The translations under genes were made by a program, and so were the position numbers. DNA of 64,000 nucleotides from Sphingobacterium faecium (lineage in GTDB: Bacteria > Bacteroidota > Bacteroidia > Sphingobacteriales > Sphingobacteriaceae), in the NCBI RefSeq assembly GCF_003054045.1, contig NZ_QBKH01000004.1:186001-250000 (forward strand), in the 5' to 3' direction. A model generated the notes under the pieces. That model saw only the letters and a program-made list of their open reading frames with translations. It made no database searches and was not told the DNA's origin. This document shows positions 36,977 to 44,581 of this stretch, one piece after another; positions within the stretch are counted from its first letter, which is position 1, and every line of letters begins with the position of its first letter.

Positions 36977-37837
36977 TTAAAGACTACGCTCCGGAATCTT
37001 AAAATACTGGAGTACATTCGTTTTCTTATCGACAATATCTCCCTTCTTATTGGTTTCCAATCGATGATTAACAACTGAAATATATTGATAATTATCAGCA
37101 TCAGATTCATAAATCGTGACTGTTGCAAACTCAGCACCCAATTCATCAGTCTCCAGATAGGTTTGTAGATCTGTAAAATCCTTTTTTCCTAAATTCTGCT
37201 CCAGTGCCTGCTTATCTGCTATATATGCGATCTGTTTCTCAAGTTCTCTTTTTCGCATCCACTCATTACCTCTTTCAGAAAAAGGTTCAGTTGTCTTACC
37301 CGAAAAAGCCAAGACAATGGGATAGACAATAATAGTCGCAGCCTCAATACCCCACAAGATCCATAAAGGCCAACCACTCACTACACTTTTCTTAAGAGAA
37401 AAAGTACCAACAGCATTTAATTCTTGAATTCCACTAAACATATCCATAGGGTGAAATAGGAAATATAAAAACCCATCCAGATTAAAAGAAGACTTTAACC
37501 ACATATCCCCTCCCATTGTACCTTCAGCATTAAACATTAAGGAGACAAATAAGCACCATTGGGCATAATACGCAACCAAAGTGCAGATGAAAGTAAACAG
37601 TAGTGCAATCCCCTTATTTCTAACTTTTCCGATTTTTAACAAAACGTCCAAGACGTAAAACAAGCCATAAGCTAAACCAAATGTGATCAAAAAGTTAAAA
37701 TATACAATTGGTATAAACCATTGCAAAGCAATATATACGATGGCTAAAATAACAGATGCACACACTCCCGCAATAATAGCAAACAGTACACCTCCGATTG
37801 GAGCCTTTCCCGAAGATTTATAATAAGTTTCTTCCAT
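36977..37837 (-). CDS. Inner-membrane protein of unknown function
   Basis: 286 residues with about five hydrophobic helices in the first 190 (GGVLFAIIAGVCASVILAIV, YFNFLITFGLAYGLFYVLDV, ALLFTFICTLVAYYAQWCLF, PLWILWGIEAATIIVYPIVL) and a soluble C-terminal part of about 90 residues rich in charged residues (MRKRELEKQIAYIADKQALE). I do not recognise a family. Monocistronic; no functional hint from its neighbours. Confidence 0.7.
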   Translation of the reverse strand: MEETYYKSSGKAPIGGVLFAIIAGVCASVILAIVYIALQWFIPIVYFNFLITFGLAYGLFYVLDVLLKIGKVRNKGIALLFTFICTLVAYYAQWCLFVSLMFNAEGTMGGDMWLKSSFNLDGFLYFLFHPMDMFSGIQELNAVGTFSLKKSVVSGWPLWILWGIEAATIIVYPIVLAFSGKTTEPFSERGNEWMRKRELEKQIAYIADKQALEQNLGKKDFTDLQTYLETDELGAEFATVTIYESDADNYQYISVVNHRLETNKKGDIVDKKTNVLQYFKIPERSL

Positions 37838-37956
37838 ACAAGTTTAATTAGATATAGACCTAAAATAACAATTGGAATAAATAAAAACAACCTTATATCA
37901 AACAAATATTACAAAACAGGCTGCACCTCCCTTCCCCATATTCCTAATGAATTTTG

Positions 37957-37964
37957 TATGTTTG
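37957..37964 (+). promoter_or_regulatory. -7 promoter box for the M1 peptidase, leaderless
   Basis: TATGTTTG, exact TAnnTTTG; its G is only 5 bases before the A of the start codon, so the mRNA should begin at or next to the ATG. Confidence 0.55.
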
Positions 37965-37968
37965 AACC

Positions 37969-39840
37969 ATGAATTTGAAATACCTTTATACATTAATCTT
38001 AGGACTATTCCTGATCCAAACAACAACAGCGCAACGAAAAGGCTATTGGCAACAGGCCGTAGATTATAAAATGAATATTGATGTCAACGAAAAAACATAT
38101 CAATATGACGGAAACATGCAGCTGAAATACAGCAATAATTCAGGACAATCACTCAAAAAAGTGTATTTCCATTTGTATTTCAATGCCTTTCAACCGGGTT
38201 CGATGATGGACAATAGACTTTCCAACATCGCAGATCCAGATAAAAGAATGGCCACCAATATCGGGACTAAGGAAAAACCAAAGTACCAGAGTCGAATTGC
38301 AACCCTAACGCCAAAACAAATTGGTTATCAAAAGATAAAATCATTAACAATGAACGGTAACAATACCAGTTTCAAAATCGATGGTACAATTTTAGAAGTT
38401 TCTTTGCCTAATGAAATCGAAGATGGCGAGACGGCTACCTTTGATATGACTTGGGAAGCACAGGTACCAGAACAAATTAGGAGATCTGGTCGCAACTCCA
38501 AAGAAGGAGTCGCCCTTTCTATGGCACAATGGTATCCGAAAATGGCACATTTTGATGAATTCGGATGGCATCTAGATGAATATATCGGTCGTGAATTTAT
38601 CGCCCCATTTGGAGACTTTGATATCACCATCAATATCAATAAAAATTATATCCTAGGTGCATCCGGCGTTTTGCAAAATCCAACAGATGTAAAAGGATAT
38701 GTAGCAAAACCAAAAATAAAAGCAAAAGATAATAAAGTCCAATGGCATTATATTGCTAAAAATATCCATGACTTTGTTTGGGCTGCAGACCCCAAATTTG
38801 TCGTTGACTCTGCGAGTAGCAAACAAGGCATTCATGTATACACGGTATATATTCCAGAGAGTGACTCCGTTAAAACAAACTGGAAAACAGCTTTAGGATT
38901 AGCAACAGAATTTTTCGATTTCAATGCTAAAACATTTGGTGCCTATCCATGGCCCAATTATACCATTATCCAAGGAGGTGATGGCGGAATGGAATACGGT
39001 ACCGCAACATTGGTGACTGGAGGTCGCAATTTAAAAAGCCTAGTAGGTGTAATTTTCCACGAGGCAGCTCACTCTTGGTATCAACACTTATTCGGCATCA
39101 ATGAGACTGTAGACGAATGGTTTGATGAGGGGTTCACTTCTTATGTAGAAGAACTTGCTATGCAAAACTTATTTGAAAAACGAGGAGCGATTGAAGCTAA
39201 CCCTTCCATAGATGCTTATCGGGCATACTATAAGCTAGCCTTGTCAGGAAAAGAAGAACCTGCCAGCCTACTTGCCGATTATTATAATACCAATTATGCC
39301 TACAGTAATGAAGCTTATAATAAAGGACAGGTACTAGCCGTGCAATTGGGCTACATCATTGGAAAAGACAATCTAGACAAAACATTCTTAGAATTTTATA
39401 AACAATGGAAATTTAAACATCCAACGCCAAATGATTTTAAAAGAATTGCTGAGAATATATCAGGAATCAACTTGAAGTGGTACTTCAACCTCTTTATCAA
39501 CACTACTCGTAAGATTGACTATGCCATCAAAACAGTAACCGATAAAGAAATCACCTTACAGAACAAATCTGACTTTGCAATGCCTATTGACTTATTAGTA
39601 ACCTATGAAGATGGCACAAAAGAACTTTTCTACATCCCACTACGTGAAATGAGAGGCGAAAAACTAGCAGAAAACTTCAAAATTTACGAAGGTATTAAAA
39701 GAACAACATTGCAAGACTGGAACTGGACACAACCATCCTATCAGATCAATTTAACAAAAAAACCAGCAAAAGTGATCATAGATCCATCATTGCGCTTAGC
39801 AGATATCGAATCCAGCGATAATACCTGGGAAAAGAAATAA
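37969..39840 (+). CDS. M1-family zinc metallopeptidase, secreted
   Basis: 623 residues. Signal peptide 1-21 (FLIQTTTAQ). The zinc site is HEAAH (364-368) with E387 exactly 18 residues on (DEWFDEGF), the M1 (gluzincin) signature; the preceding GGDGGMEYGT fills the place of the aminopeptidase GxMEN motif. The N-terminal domain is the typical M1 beta-sandwich and the C-terminal ~130 residues form a beta domain. Presumed periplasmic or surface aminopeptidase; substrate unknown. Starts directly after its promoter box. Confidence 0.93.
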   Translation: MNLKYLYTLILGLFLIQTTTAQRKGYWQQAVDYKMNIDVNEKTYQYDGNMQLKYSNNSGQSLKKVYFHLYFNAFQPGSMMDNRLSNIADPDKRMATNIGTKEKPKYQSRIATLTPKQIGYQKIKSLTMNGNNTSFKIDGTILEVSLPNEIEDGETATFDMTWEAQVPEQIRRSGRNSKEGVALSMAQWYPKMAHFDEFGWHLDEYIGREFIAPFGDFDITININKNYILGASGVLQNPTDVKGYVAKPKIKAKDNKVQWHYIAKNIHDFVWAADPKFVVDSASSKQGIHVYTVYIPESDSVKTNWKTALGLATEFFDFNAKTFGAYPWPNYTIIQGGDGGMEYGTATLVTGGRNLKSLVGVIFHEAAHSWYQHLFGINETVDEWFDEGFTSYVEELAMQNLFEKRGAIEANPSIDAYRAYYKLALSGKEEPASLLADYYNTNYAYSNEAYNKGQVLAVQLGYIIGKDNLDKTFLEFYKQWKFKHPTPNDFKRIAENISGINLKWYFNLFINTTRKIDYAIKTVTDKEITLQNKSDFAMPIDLLVTYEDGTKELFYIPLREMRGEKLAENFKIYEGIKRTTLQDWNWTQPSYQINLTKKPAKVIIDPSLRLADIESSDNTWEKK

Positions 39841-39850
39841 CATAAAAACA

Positions 39851-39877
39851 AGAGGCTGGTCAATAAACCAGCCCCTT
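39851..39877. terminator. Terminator between the M1 peptidase and rtcB genes
   Basis: GGCTGGT (39854-39860) with ACCAGCC (39867-39873), loop of 6, followed by T on the plus strand; could also serve the convergent rtcB. Confidence 0.65.
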
Positions 39878-39887
39878 TGCTTTAACA

Positions 39888-41324
39888 TCAATCCTCCCGA
39901 CTTCCATCATCAGCCATACGCACAATCTTCGGAGAGAAACTAGCGATAATATCCACCAGATCTTCTTGCGCGGCCATCACCTCGTGAATATTTTTATAAG
40001 CCATCGGTGCCTCATCCAAACCAGCACCGATAAGCGTAATATGATGATCCGACAACATGGATTTCAAATCTTTACGTGCTATCGTTTTTATAGCTTTCGT
40101 GCGGCTCATCAATCGACCCGCTCCATGTGAAGCCGATTGAATAGCCTCTTCCTTACCTTTCCCTCGGACTAAGAAACCAGGAGTTGCCATCGATCCAGGA
40201 ATGATACCCAGCACCCCTTTCGCTGCAGGAGTTGCCCCTTTGCGATGCACGATCACCTCCTCACCTTTGTATAACTCTTTCCATGCAAAATTATGATGAT
40301 TTTCGACCATCGCCAATCGCTCTGCACCTAATGCTCTGCTGATTTTCTCATGAATTACTTCATGACAAGCCGAAGCATAGTCACCCGCAAGGTTCATCGC
40401 TAACCAATATTCTTGACCTTCGGCTGTATCGAGTCCCATATAAGCCAAATTTTGAGCCTCGTAAGGCAAAGGACAAAGCTTTTTAGCCAGTTTAGTATAA
40501 TGATCGGCAATAGTTGCGCCCAATCCCCTAGATCCCGAATGAGTCAATAAAGCAACATATCGTCCTTTCTCAATACCAAGCTCCGCATCTGCCTCCTTAA
40601 ACTCCATCACCCCAAATTCAACAAAGTGATTTCCTCCACCAGAAGAACCTAATTGTGTCCAAGCCTTATCCTTTAATTGGCGAATAAAATCATTCGTTTC
40701 AAAAGCCTTACTCGCTAGAACAGCATGATCGGCACGTTCATGTTTCAAGTAACCATGTCCAGCACCAAATTTGGTATGATCCATAATTACCTTCTTATAA
40801 AAATCATGATGCGCATACAGATGCTCTTCAGGGACATCAAAAATAGACAATGCCATTCGACAACCGATATCAACACCCACACCATAAGGAATGACCGCAT
40901 GATGAGTCGCCAATACCCCACCGATTGGCAAACCATATCCCTGATGTGCATCGGGCATCAATGCTCCCGCTACTGCTACAGGAAGTTTCATCGCCAGATC
41001 CATTTGGCGCAATGCACCCTCTTCAATCTGTGACTCACCATAGATGGTGTAATGTTGTTTCCCCTCCTTTAAAGAAATCGTAGCTTTAGCCACTTCATCA
41101 ACATTTAAAAGGGATTGCGCTAACGGTTTGAATACCTCATCCTCCATATACGTTTCTGGAGCAGCCAATACTTCCGCAAACTTCAACAACATCTCCTCTC
41201 GGGTAAACCCCAATCTCTTTTTATTAATTTTCAACGCTTCCCCTAAAGCAAAATTCTCTTCATATCCCAAAGCAATTAAGTCATTGCCATTTATTCTTTT
41301 ATTTTCCATTATGCTATTCATCAA
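39888..41324 (-). CDS. rtcB: RNA-splicing ligase RtcB
   Basis: 478-residue GTP- and Mn-dependent ligase joining RNA 2',3'-cyclic phosphate or 3'-phosphate ends to 5'-OH ends. All hallmarks are present: MPDAHQGYGLPIGGV (123-137) and GVGVDIGCRM (148-157) with metal ligand C155, GNHFVEFG (231-238), THSGSRGLG (261-269), the guanylylated histidine H360 in VHRKGAT, IPGSMATPGFLVRGKG and SASHGAGRLMSR. The true start may be M6 at 41309. Transcribed after the slipin gene, with a 156-base gap containing a hairpin. No archease or RtcA gene adjoins it. In bacteria RtcB repairs RNA cut by ribotoxins; the nearby tRNA-like RNA and WYL regulator support that role. Confidence 0.96.
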   Translation of the reverse strand: MMNSIMENKRINGNDLIALGYEENFALGEALKINKKRLGFTREEMLLKFAEVLAAPETYMEDEVFKPLAQSLLNVDEVAKATISLKEGKQHYTIYGESQIEEGALRQMDLAMKLPVAVAGALMPDAHQGYGLPIGGVLATHHAVIPYGVGVDIGCRMALSIFDVPEEHLYAHHDFYKKVIMDHTKFGAGHGYLKHERADHAVLASKAFETNDFIRQLKDKAWTQLGSSGGGNHFVEFGVMEFKEADAELGIEKGRYVALLTHSGSRGLGATIADHYTKLAKKLCPLPYEAQNLAYMGLDTAEGQEYWLAMNLAGDYASACHEVIHEKISRALGAERLAMVENHHNFAWKELYKGEEVIVHRKGATPAAKGVLGIIPGSMATPGFLVRGKGKEEAIQSASHGAGRLMSRTKAIKTIARKDLKSMLSDHHITLIGAGLDEAPMAYKNIHEVMAAQEDLVDIIASFSPKIVRMADDGSRED

Positions 41325-41441
41325 TGATGTTCCGCTTAAATCACATCCTATAGATTTGATCTATCTTTACATCGGTTATTATTTTTCCTTAAGCAAGGAA
41401 CAGCACCTCTTTATCGCTATCCCTTGCGCCTCTTTATGTAT

Positions 41442-41477
41442 ATCTACCGATTCAGTTTTAAAGGTAAAGCGGTAGAT
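41442..41477 (-). repeat. Hairpin between slipin and rtcB
   Basis: ATCTACCG (41442-41449) pairs with CGGTAGAT (41470-41477), a perfect 8-base stem with a 20-base loop, a few bases after the slipin stop codon. There is no T run on the minus strand, so it is more likely a processing or stabilising element inside the operon than a terminator. Confidence 0.45.
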
Positions 41478-41480
41478 GTA

Positions 41481-42575
41481 TTATTTCACGAACAACTGCT
41501 TCAGCTGATCCACAATCTGACCATTACCGGAAACCGATATATTGTTTATTTTTTCAGCAATCTTCTCCACATATTCCATCTCTTTCAATTTAAACAACAT
41601 CGCATTATCCTCCATCAATTTAGCCGTATTCAACAAGCTTCTTGTAGAAGCCGTTTCTTCACGCCTCGTGATGATATTTGCCTGAGCTTTTTTCTCCGCG
41701 ACCAGTACCTGATTCATAATCTCCCGGATATCTCCTGGCAAGATGATGTCTTTAACACCGGCGTGGAATACCTTTACCCCCAGTAATTCAACCTGCGAGG
41801 CAGTATCCTCTAGGACATGTGCATTGATGGCAGACTTATTATCCATCAGTTCATCCAAAGTCATTCGACCTATGTAAGAACGCAACGCTAATTGCATCAA
41901 CATATACAACTGCTTCTCAAAATCTTTATTTTCAAGCATTGCTTTCAGTACATCCACAACTTGGTACTGTATCGAAAAATTAATCCGAATCTGAGCCTTA
42001 TCTTTAGTCAAGATTTCTTGACCAGCAATATCCATAGTCGTCAATCGTGTATCCACTTCTGAAATACTGATGGATGTCGCATTTTTCCACCAGTAGTAGG
42101 TACCCGCATTCAATATCTTTGAAAAAACTCCATCAAGAAATAGCAGACCTTTCTCCGAAGGCTCTAACTTAAACTGTCGTACATAGTAAGCCAGCGTCTG
42201 CTTCTCCAACAGTTGTTTGTGCACTGTCGATCTTATTTCTATCTCCGTGATATCCTCCTTTTGGAAATGATAGGTTAATAAACCCTTCCAGAAAAAATGT
42301 CTGCCAGCTGCTAGGACCTGCTTATAGTTGTTGTTAACAAAAACTAGACAGATCTCATGATCGGCAACTTCAACCAATGCTACATGCTCCGAAAAACCGG
42401 TAAGCTGCATCAATACATCAACATCCAAGCTTCCTGGAAAAGGCTTCGACAAATCATATAATTCTAGTTTTTCACCAAAACCTAGCCAGTATTTTCCAGC
42501 AGGCAATACGCGGGTATACCGATTGTTTTTAACAACTAATCCCAATTGATTGATATCTATAGTTACTCTTTTCAT
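41481..42575 (-). CDS. Slipin (SPFH/band-7 family) linked to rtcB
   Basis: 364 residues. The SPFH core is at about 165-300 (ISEVDTRLTTMDIAGQEILT, KDKAQIRINFSIQYQVVDVL, LLGVKVFHAGVKDIILPGDI), followed by a helical region (VAEKKAQANIITRREETAST) typical of stomatin/slipin oligomers. Unlike membrane stomatins there is no N-terminal membrane helix. Instead, three related segments of about 21 residues lie before the core (12-32, 75-96, 142-163), each of the form V-x-x-N-x-Y-x-x-VL-x-AG-x-Y/H-x-W. It probably assembles a soluble or peripherally bound scaffold. The same gene pair, slipin then rtcB, is known in RNA-repair loci. Confidence 0.9.
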   Translation of the reverse strand: MKRVTIDINQLGLVVKNNRYTRVLPAGKYWLGFGEKLELYDLSKPFPGSLDVDVLMQLTGFSEHVALVEVADHEICLVFVNNNYKQVLAAGRHFFWKGLLTYHFQKEDITEIEIRSTVHKQLLEKQTLAYYVRQFKLEPSEKGLLFLDGVFSKILNAGTYYWWKNATSISISEVDTRLTTMDIAGQEILTKDKAQIRINFSIQYQVVDVLKAMLENKDFEKQLYMLMQLALRSYIGRMTLDELMDNKSAINAHVLEDTASQVELLGVKVFHAGVKDIILPGDIREIMNQVLVAEKKAQANIITRREETASTRSLLNTAKLMEDNAMLFKLKEMEYVEKIAEKINNISVSGNGQIVDQLKQLFVK

Positions 42576-42973
42576 ATCTAATTTTATTTTTTATTCTACT
42601 CTTCCAAACCCAGTACAAAACACTGCGCTTTATCAGAATATACTATTGTTCTAAATACATTTTTTCGCGATCAAAAAGATGATCCTATTATTTATAAACG
42701 CTTCGATTCCTGTTTATTGAATATGACCGGAATATAAAAGGGGACTAAAAGAAAAATAAAATGATGACACCTCATCCTTAAAGAAGATACACCCCATTCA
42801 TGTATTCATTTAAGGATTGCAATATCCTCAACCCTATCGTTGCTTTTAGCACCTACTTTATACTACAAAGGCCCCATTCAATTGTCTCATCTTTAATAAA
42901 AAGAAAAGACCAAACGAGAGACGAAGCGCTTACGAAGTGGTAACTTTTTTAAAGAAAGTCTAAACTTGAACAT
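42576..42973 (-). other. 400-base leader between the tRNA-like RNA and slipin, structured, no gene
   Basis: No coding sequence. An inverted repeat ATCCTTAAA (42774-42782) / TTTAAGGAT (42809-42817), extended inside by ATACA/TGTAT, forms a long imperfect hairpin. Next to it GATGA-CACC-TCATC (42762-42775) is a 5-base stem followed by T-rich sequence on the minus strand (possible weak terminator). The 9-mer CCCCATTCA occurs twice (42792-42800 and 42872-42880). No TAnnTTTG box for slipin stands out. Confidence 0.5.
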
Positions 42974-43161
42974 GGAACTTTCGTTCCTCCAACCGATGGA
43001 CACACTTTTGAGATGTGCGTGGGATTCGAACCCACCATTTTGCTGTACTCTACCCCTGAGTTACTCCGTTCGAGACGGAGGTAGGATTCGAACCTACGAC
43101 CCCAACATTTGACCATAGTGATATTTATAAAATCAGCATATTACTTTCAACTGAAGCAATA
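42974..43161 (-). ncRNA. tRNA-like structured RNA with permuted T-arm/acceptor/D-arm order (Y-RNA-like)
   Basis: Read on the minus strand: an 8-base hairpin (43161-43139; stem TATTGCTT/AAGTAATA with one wobble); TGCTG (43138-43134); a 36-base link; a canonical T-arm GTAGG-TTCGAAT-CCTAC (43097-43081); directly abutting it CTCCGT (43080-43075), loop CTCGA, ACGGAG (43069-43064), a perfect 6-base acceptor-like hairpin; TA as tRNA positions 8-9; a canonical D-arm ACTC-AGGGGTA-GAGT (43061-43047); ACAGCA; a second T-arm GTGGG-TTCGAAT-CCCAC (43034-43018); a second acceptor-like hairpin GCACAT/GTGTGT with wobbles; and a GGAAC-GAAA-GTTCC hairpin (42987-42974). CAGCA (43045-43041) pairs with TGCTG like an anticodon stem. 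No anticodon arm, no CCA, no normal 5'-to-3' tRNA order. This is the order seen in YrlA-type bacterial Y RNAs. The ends are approximate. It lies upstream of slipin-rtcB on the same strand. Confidence 0.65.
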
Positions 43162-43311
43162 CTACCCTGCTATACAGAAACAGGAGACAAGGACTCTTAA
43201 ATCATGCACTACGCCATACACCCTTTCAGGTATATATCTTAAAAAGCTAATCGCTTATATATTCAAAGAACTATTTGTCTTGATCGACATTACAAATATG
43301 ATAGCCCTACC

Positions 43312-43328
43312 ACGCAACCTGAATGCGC
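43312..43328. promoter_or_regulatory. Candidate WYL operator, site 1
   Basis: ACGCAA-N5-ATGCGC: left half identical to site 2, right half matches 4 of 6, same 5-base spacer. Placed on the side of the tRNA-like RNA and slipin-rtcB. Confidence 0.35.
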
Positions 43329-43433
43329 AGCAAAAAAGAATTTAAAAAAATCAATTAAAAACAACACATCAAACTGATAATCAATTGAATTTATTTAATA
43401 AAAATTAAAAAAAATAGATCAGAAACACTTTGT

Positions 43434-43450
43434 ACGCAAATACATTGCGT
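43434..43450. promoter_or_regulatory. Candidate WYL operator, site 2
   Basis: ACGCAA-N5-TTGCGT, a perfect 6-5-6 dyad ending 52 bases before the WYL start codon. Confidence 0.45.
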
Positions 43451-43502
43451 GGCAAAGTTGAATTTTGTACCTTTAACTTCATACCATGATATCAAAAACA
43501 GC

Positions 43503-44528
43503 ATGTCCACCAATAAACTTGCATTAATTCGCTACAAAACCATTGACAACTGCTTATGTCAACGTCATCGCAAATGGACCTTAGAAGATCTCATAGAAAA
43601 AGTATCCGATGCCCTTTATGAACTGGAGGGTATCCATAATGGCATCAGCAAAAGAACGATTCAGGGAGATATACAGCTTATGCGCAGCAATAAGCTAGGA
43701 TATAATGCTCCAATCATTGTGACGGATCGGAAATTTTATAGTTATAGTGATCCTACATACAGCATCAGCAATTCACCCATCACCTCCTTAGATATGAAGA
43801 AGATGAAAGAAGCTGTAGATTTGCTCAAGCATCTTAATGGTTTCTCTTATTTTGACGAAATGAGTGATATGATCTTACGTTTAGAAAATAGTCTCAATAA
43901 ATCGGAAGGAGCTCAAAAACCTGTCGTGCAAATGGAAAGTAACAAACTCTTGAAGGGTTTAAACTGGATCAGCACACTTCATCATGCCATACTCGAAGAA
44001 ATTCCTTTACTCATCACCTACAAATCCTTTAAGTCACTCGGGCCTATACAAGACGTGTACTACCCATATCTGCTAAAAGAATACCGCAATCGTTGGTTCT
44101 TAATCTGCAAACCTAAGAAAGGAAATCTTTTAATTACACTTGCCTTGGATCGTATAGTTGATATTGATGAAATGGCAAAAAATGGGTTTATACCCTATGA
44201 AGGCATTGATTTCGATCGCTACTTTGCCGATACCATTGGGGTAACAAAAAGTCAAAAAGACCGTGGACAAAAAGTAATCTTAAAAATTGACAGCTTCAAT
44301 GCCCCTTATGTCGAGACCAAGCCCTTACATAACTCTCAGCAGATCATCCATAAAAAGGATGATGGCAGTATCATGATTCGTCTTGATGTCATCTTAAACT
44401 TTGAACTCGAGCGAGAAATTTTGGGATTTGGAGAAAACATAGAAGTCATTGCCCCTCGAAATCTACGCGACCGAATAAAAAAGAGAATCAGTAAAAACCT
44501 CCAACAGTATACCAAAGAAATAGAATAA
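43503..44528 (+). CDS. WYL-domain transcriptional regulator divergent from slipin-rtcB
   Basis: 341 residues from the ATG at 43503 (MSTNKLALIRYKTIDNCL, the usual start in this family); a GTG 18 codons upstream would overlap operator site 2 and is unlikely. The N-terminal winged HTH (about 1-70; KWTLEDLIEKVSDALYELEG) is followed by a WYL domain (about 145-235; IPLLITYKSF, YYPYLLKEYRNRWFLICKPK, LALDRIVDI) and a C-terminal WCX extension. WYL domains bind nucleic-acid or nucleotide ligands and often control defence or DNA/RNA-damage genes. Its divergent position suggests that it senses RNA damage or a related ligand and controls the tRNA-like RNA, slipin and rtcB. Confidence 0.93.
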   Translation: MSTNKLALIRYKTIDNCLCQRHRKWTLEDLIEKVSDALYELEGIHNGISKRTIQGDIQLMRSNKLGYNAPIIVTDRKFYSYSDPTYSISNSPITSLDMKKMKEAVDLLKHLNGFSYFDEMSDMILRLENSLNKSEGAQKPVVQMESNKLLKGLNWISTLHHAILEEIPLLITYKSFKSLGPIQDVYYPYLLKEYRNRWFLICKPKKGNLLITLALDRIVDIDEMAKNGFIPYEGIDFDRYFADTIGVTKSQKDRGQKVILKIDSFNAPYVETKPLHNSQQIIHKKDDGSIMIRLDVILNFELEREILGFGENIEVIAPRNLRDRIKKRISKNLQQYTKEIE

Positions 44529-44553
44529 ATCCATTTAACTCTGGATTTTCCTT

Positions 44554-44561
44554 TACCTTTG
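44554..44561 (+). promoter_or_regulatory. -7 promoter box for hemW
   Basis: TACCTTTG, exact TAnnTTTG, 21 bases before the start codon. Confidence 0.55.
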
Positions 44562-44581
44562 CACTTATATATAATATATAC

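Larger units (their letters stand above)
43162..43502. other. Divergent control region between the tRNA-like RNA and the WYL gene
   Basis: AT-rich, no gene. It holds two related 17-base dyads (listed separately) that are good candidates for the WYL regulator's binding sites. Weak -7-like boxes (CATATTTG on the minus strand near 43298; ACACTTTG on the plus strand near 43426) are not convincing. Confidence 0.45.

Noticed and set aside
43001..43097. Ordinary tRNA genes
   Set aside because: T-arms and a D-arm are present, but there is no anticodon arm, no CCA and the halves are in inverse order; neither copy folds as a normal cloverleaf.
43109..43345. A 78-codon plus-strand frame inside the divergent region
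   Set aside because: No recognisable protein features; it runs antisense to the tRNA-like element and has an odd composition.
43449..43502. Upstream GTG start of the WYL regulator
   Set aside because: The extra 18 residues do not match the family start and would cover a candidate operator; the ATG at 43503 fits the usual N-terminus.
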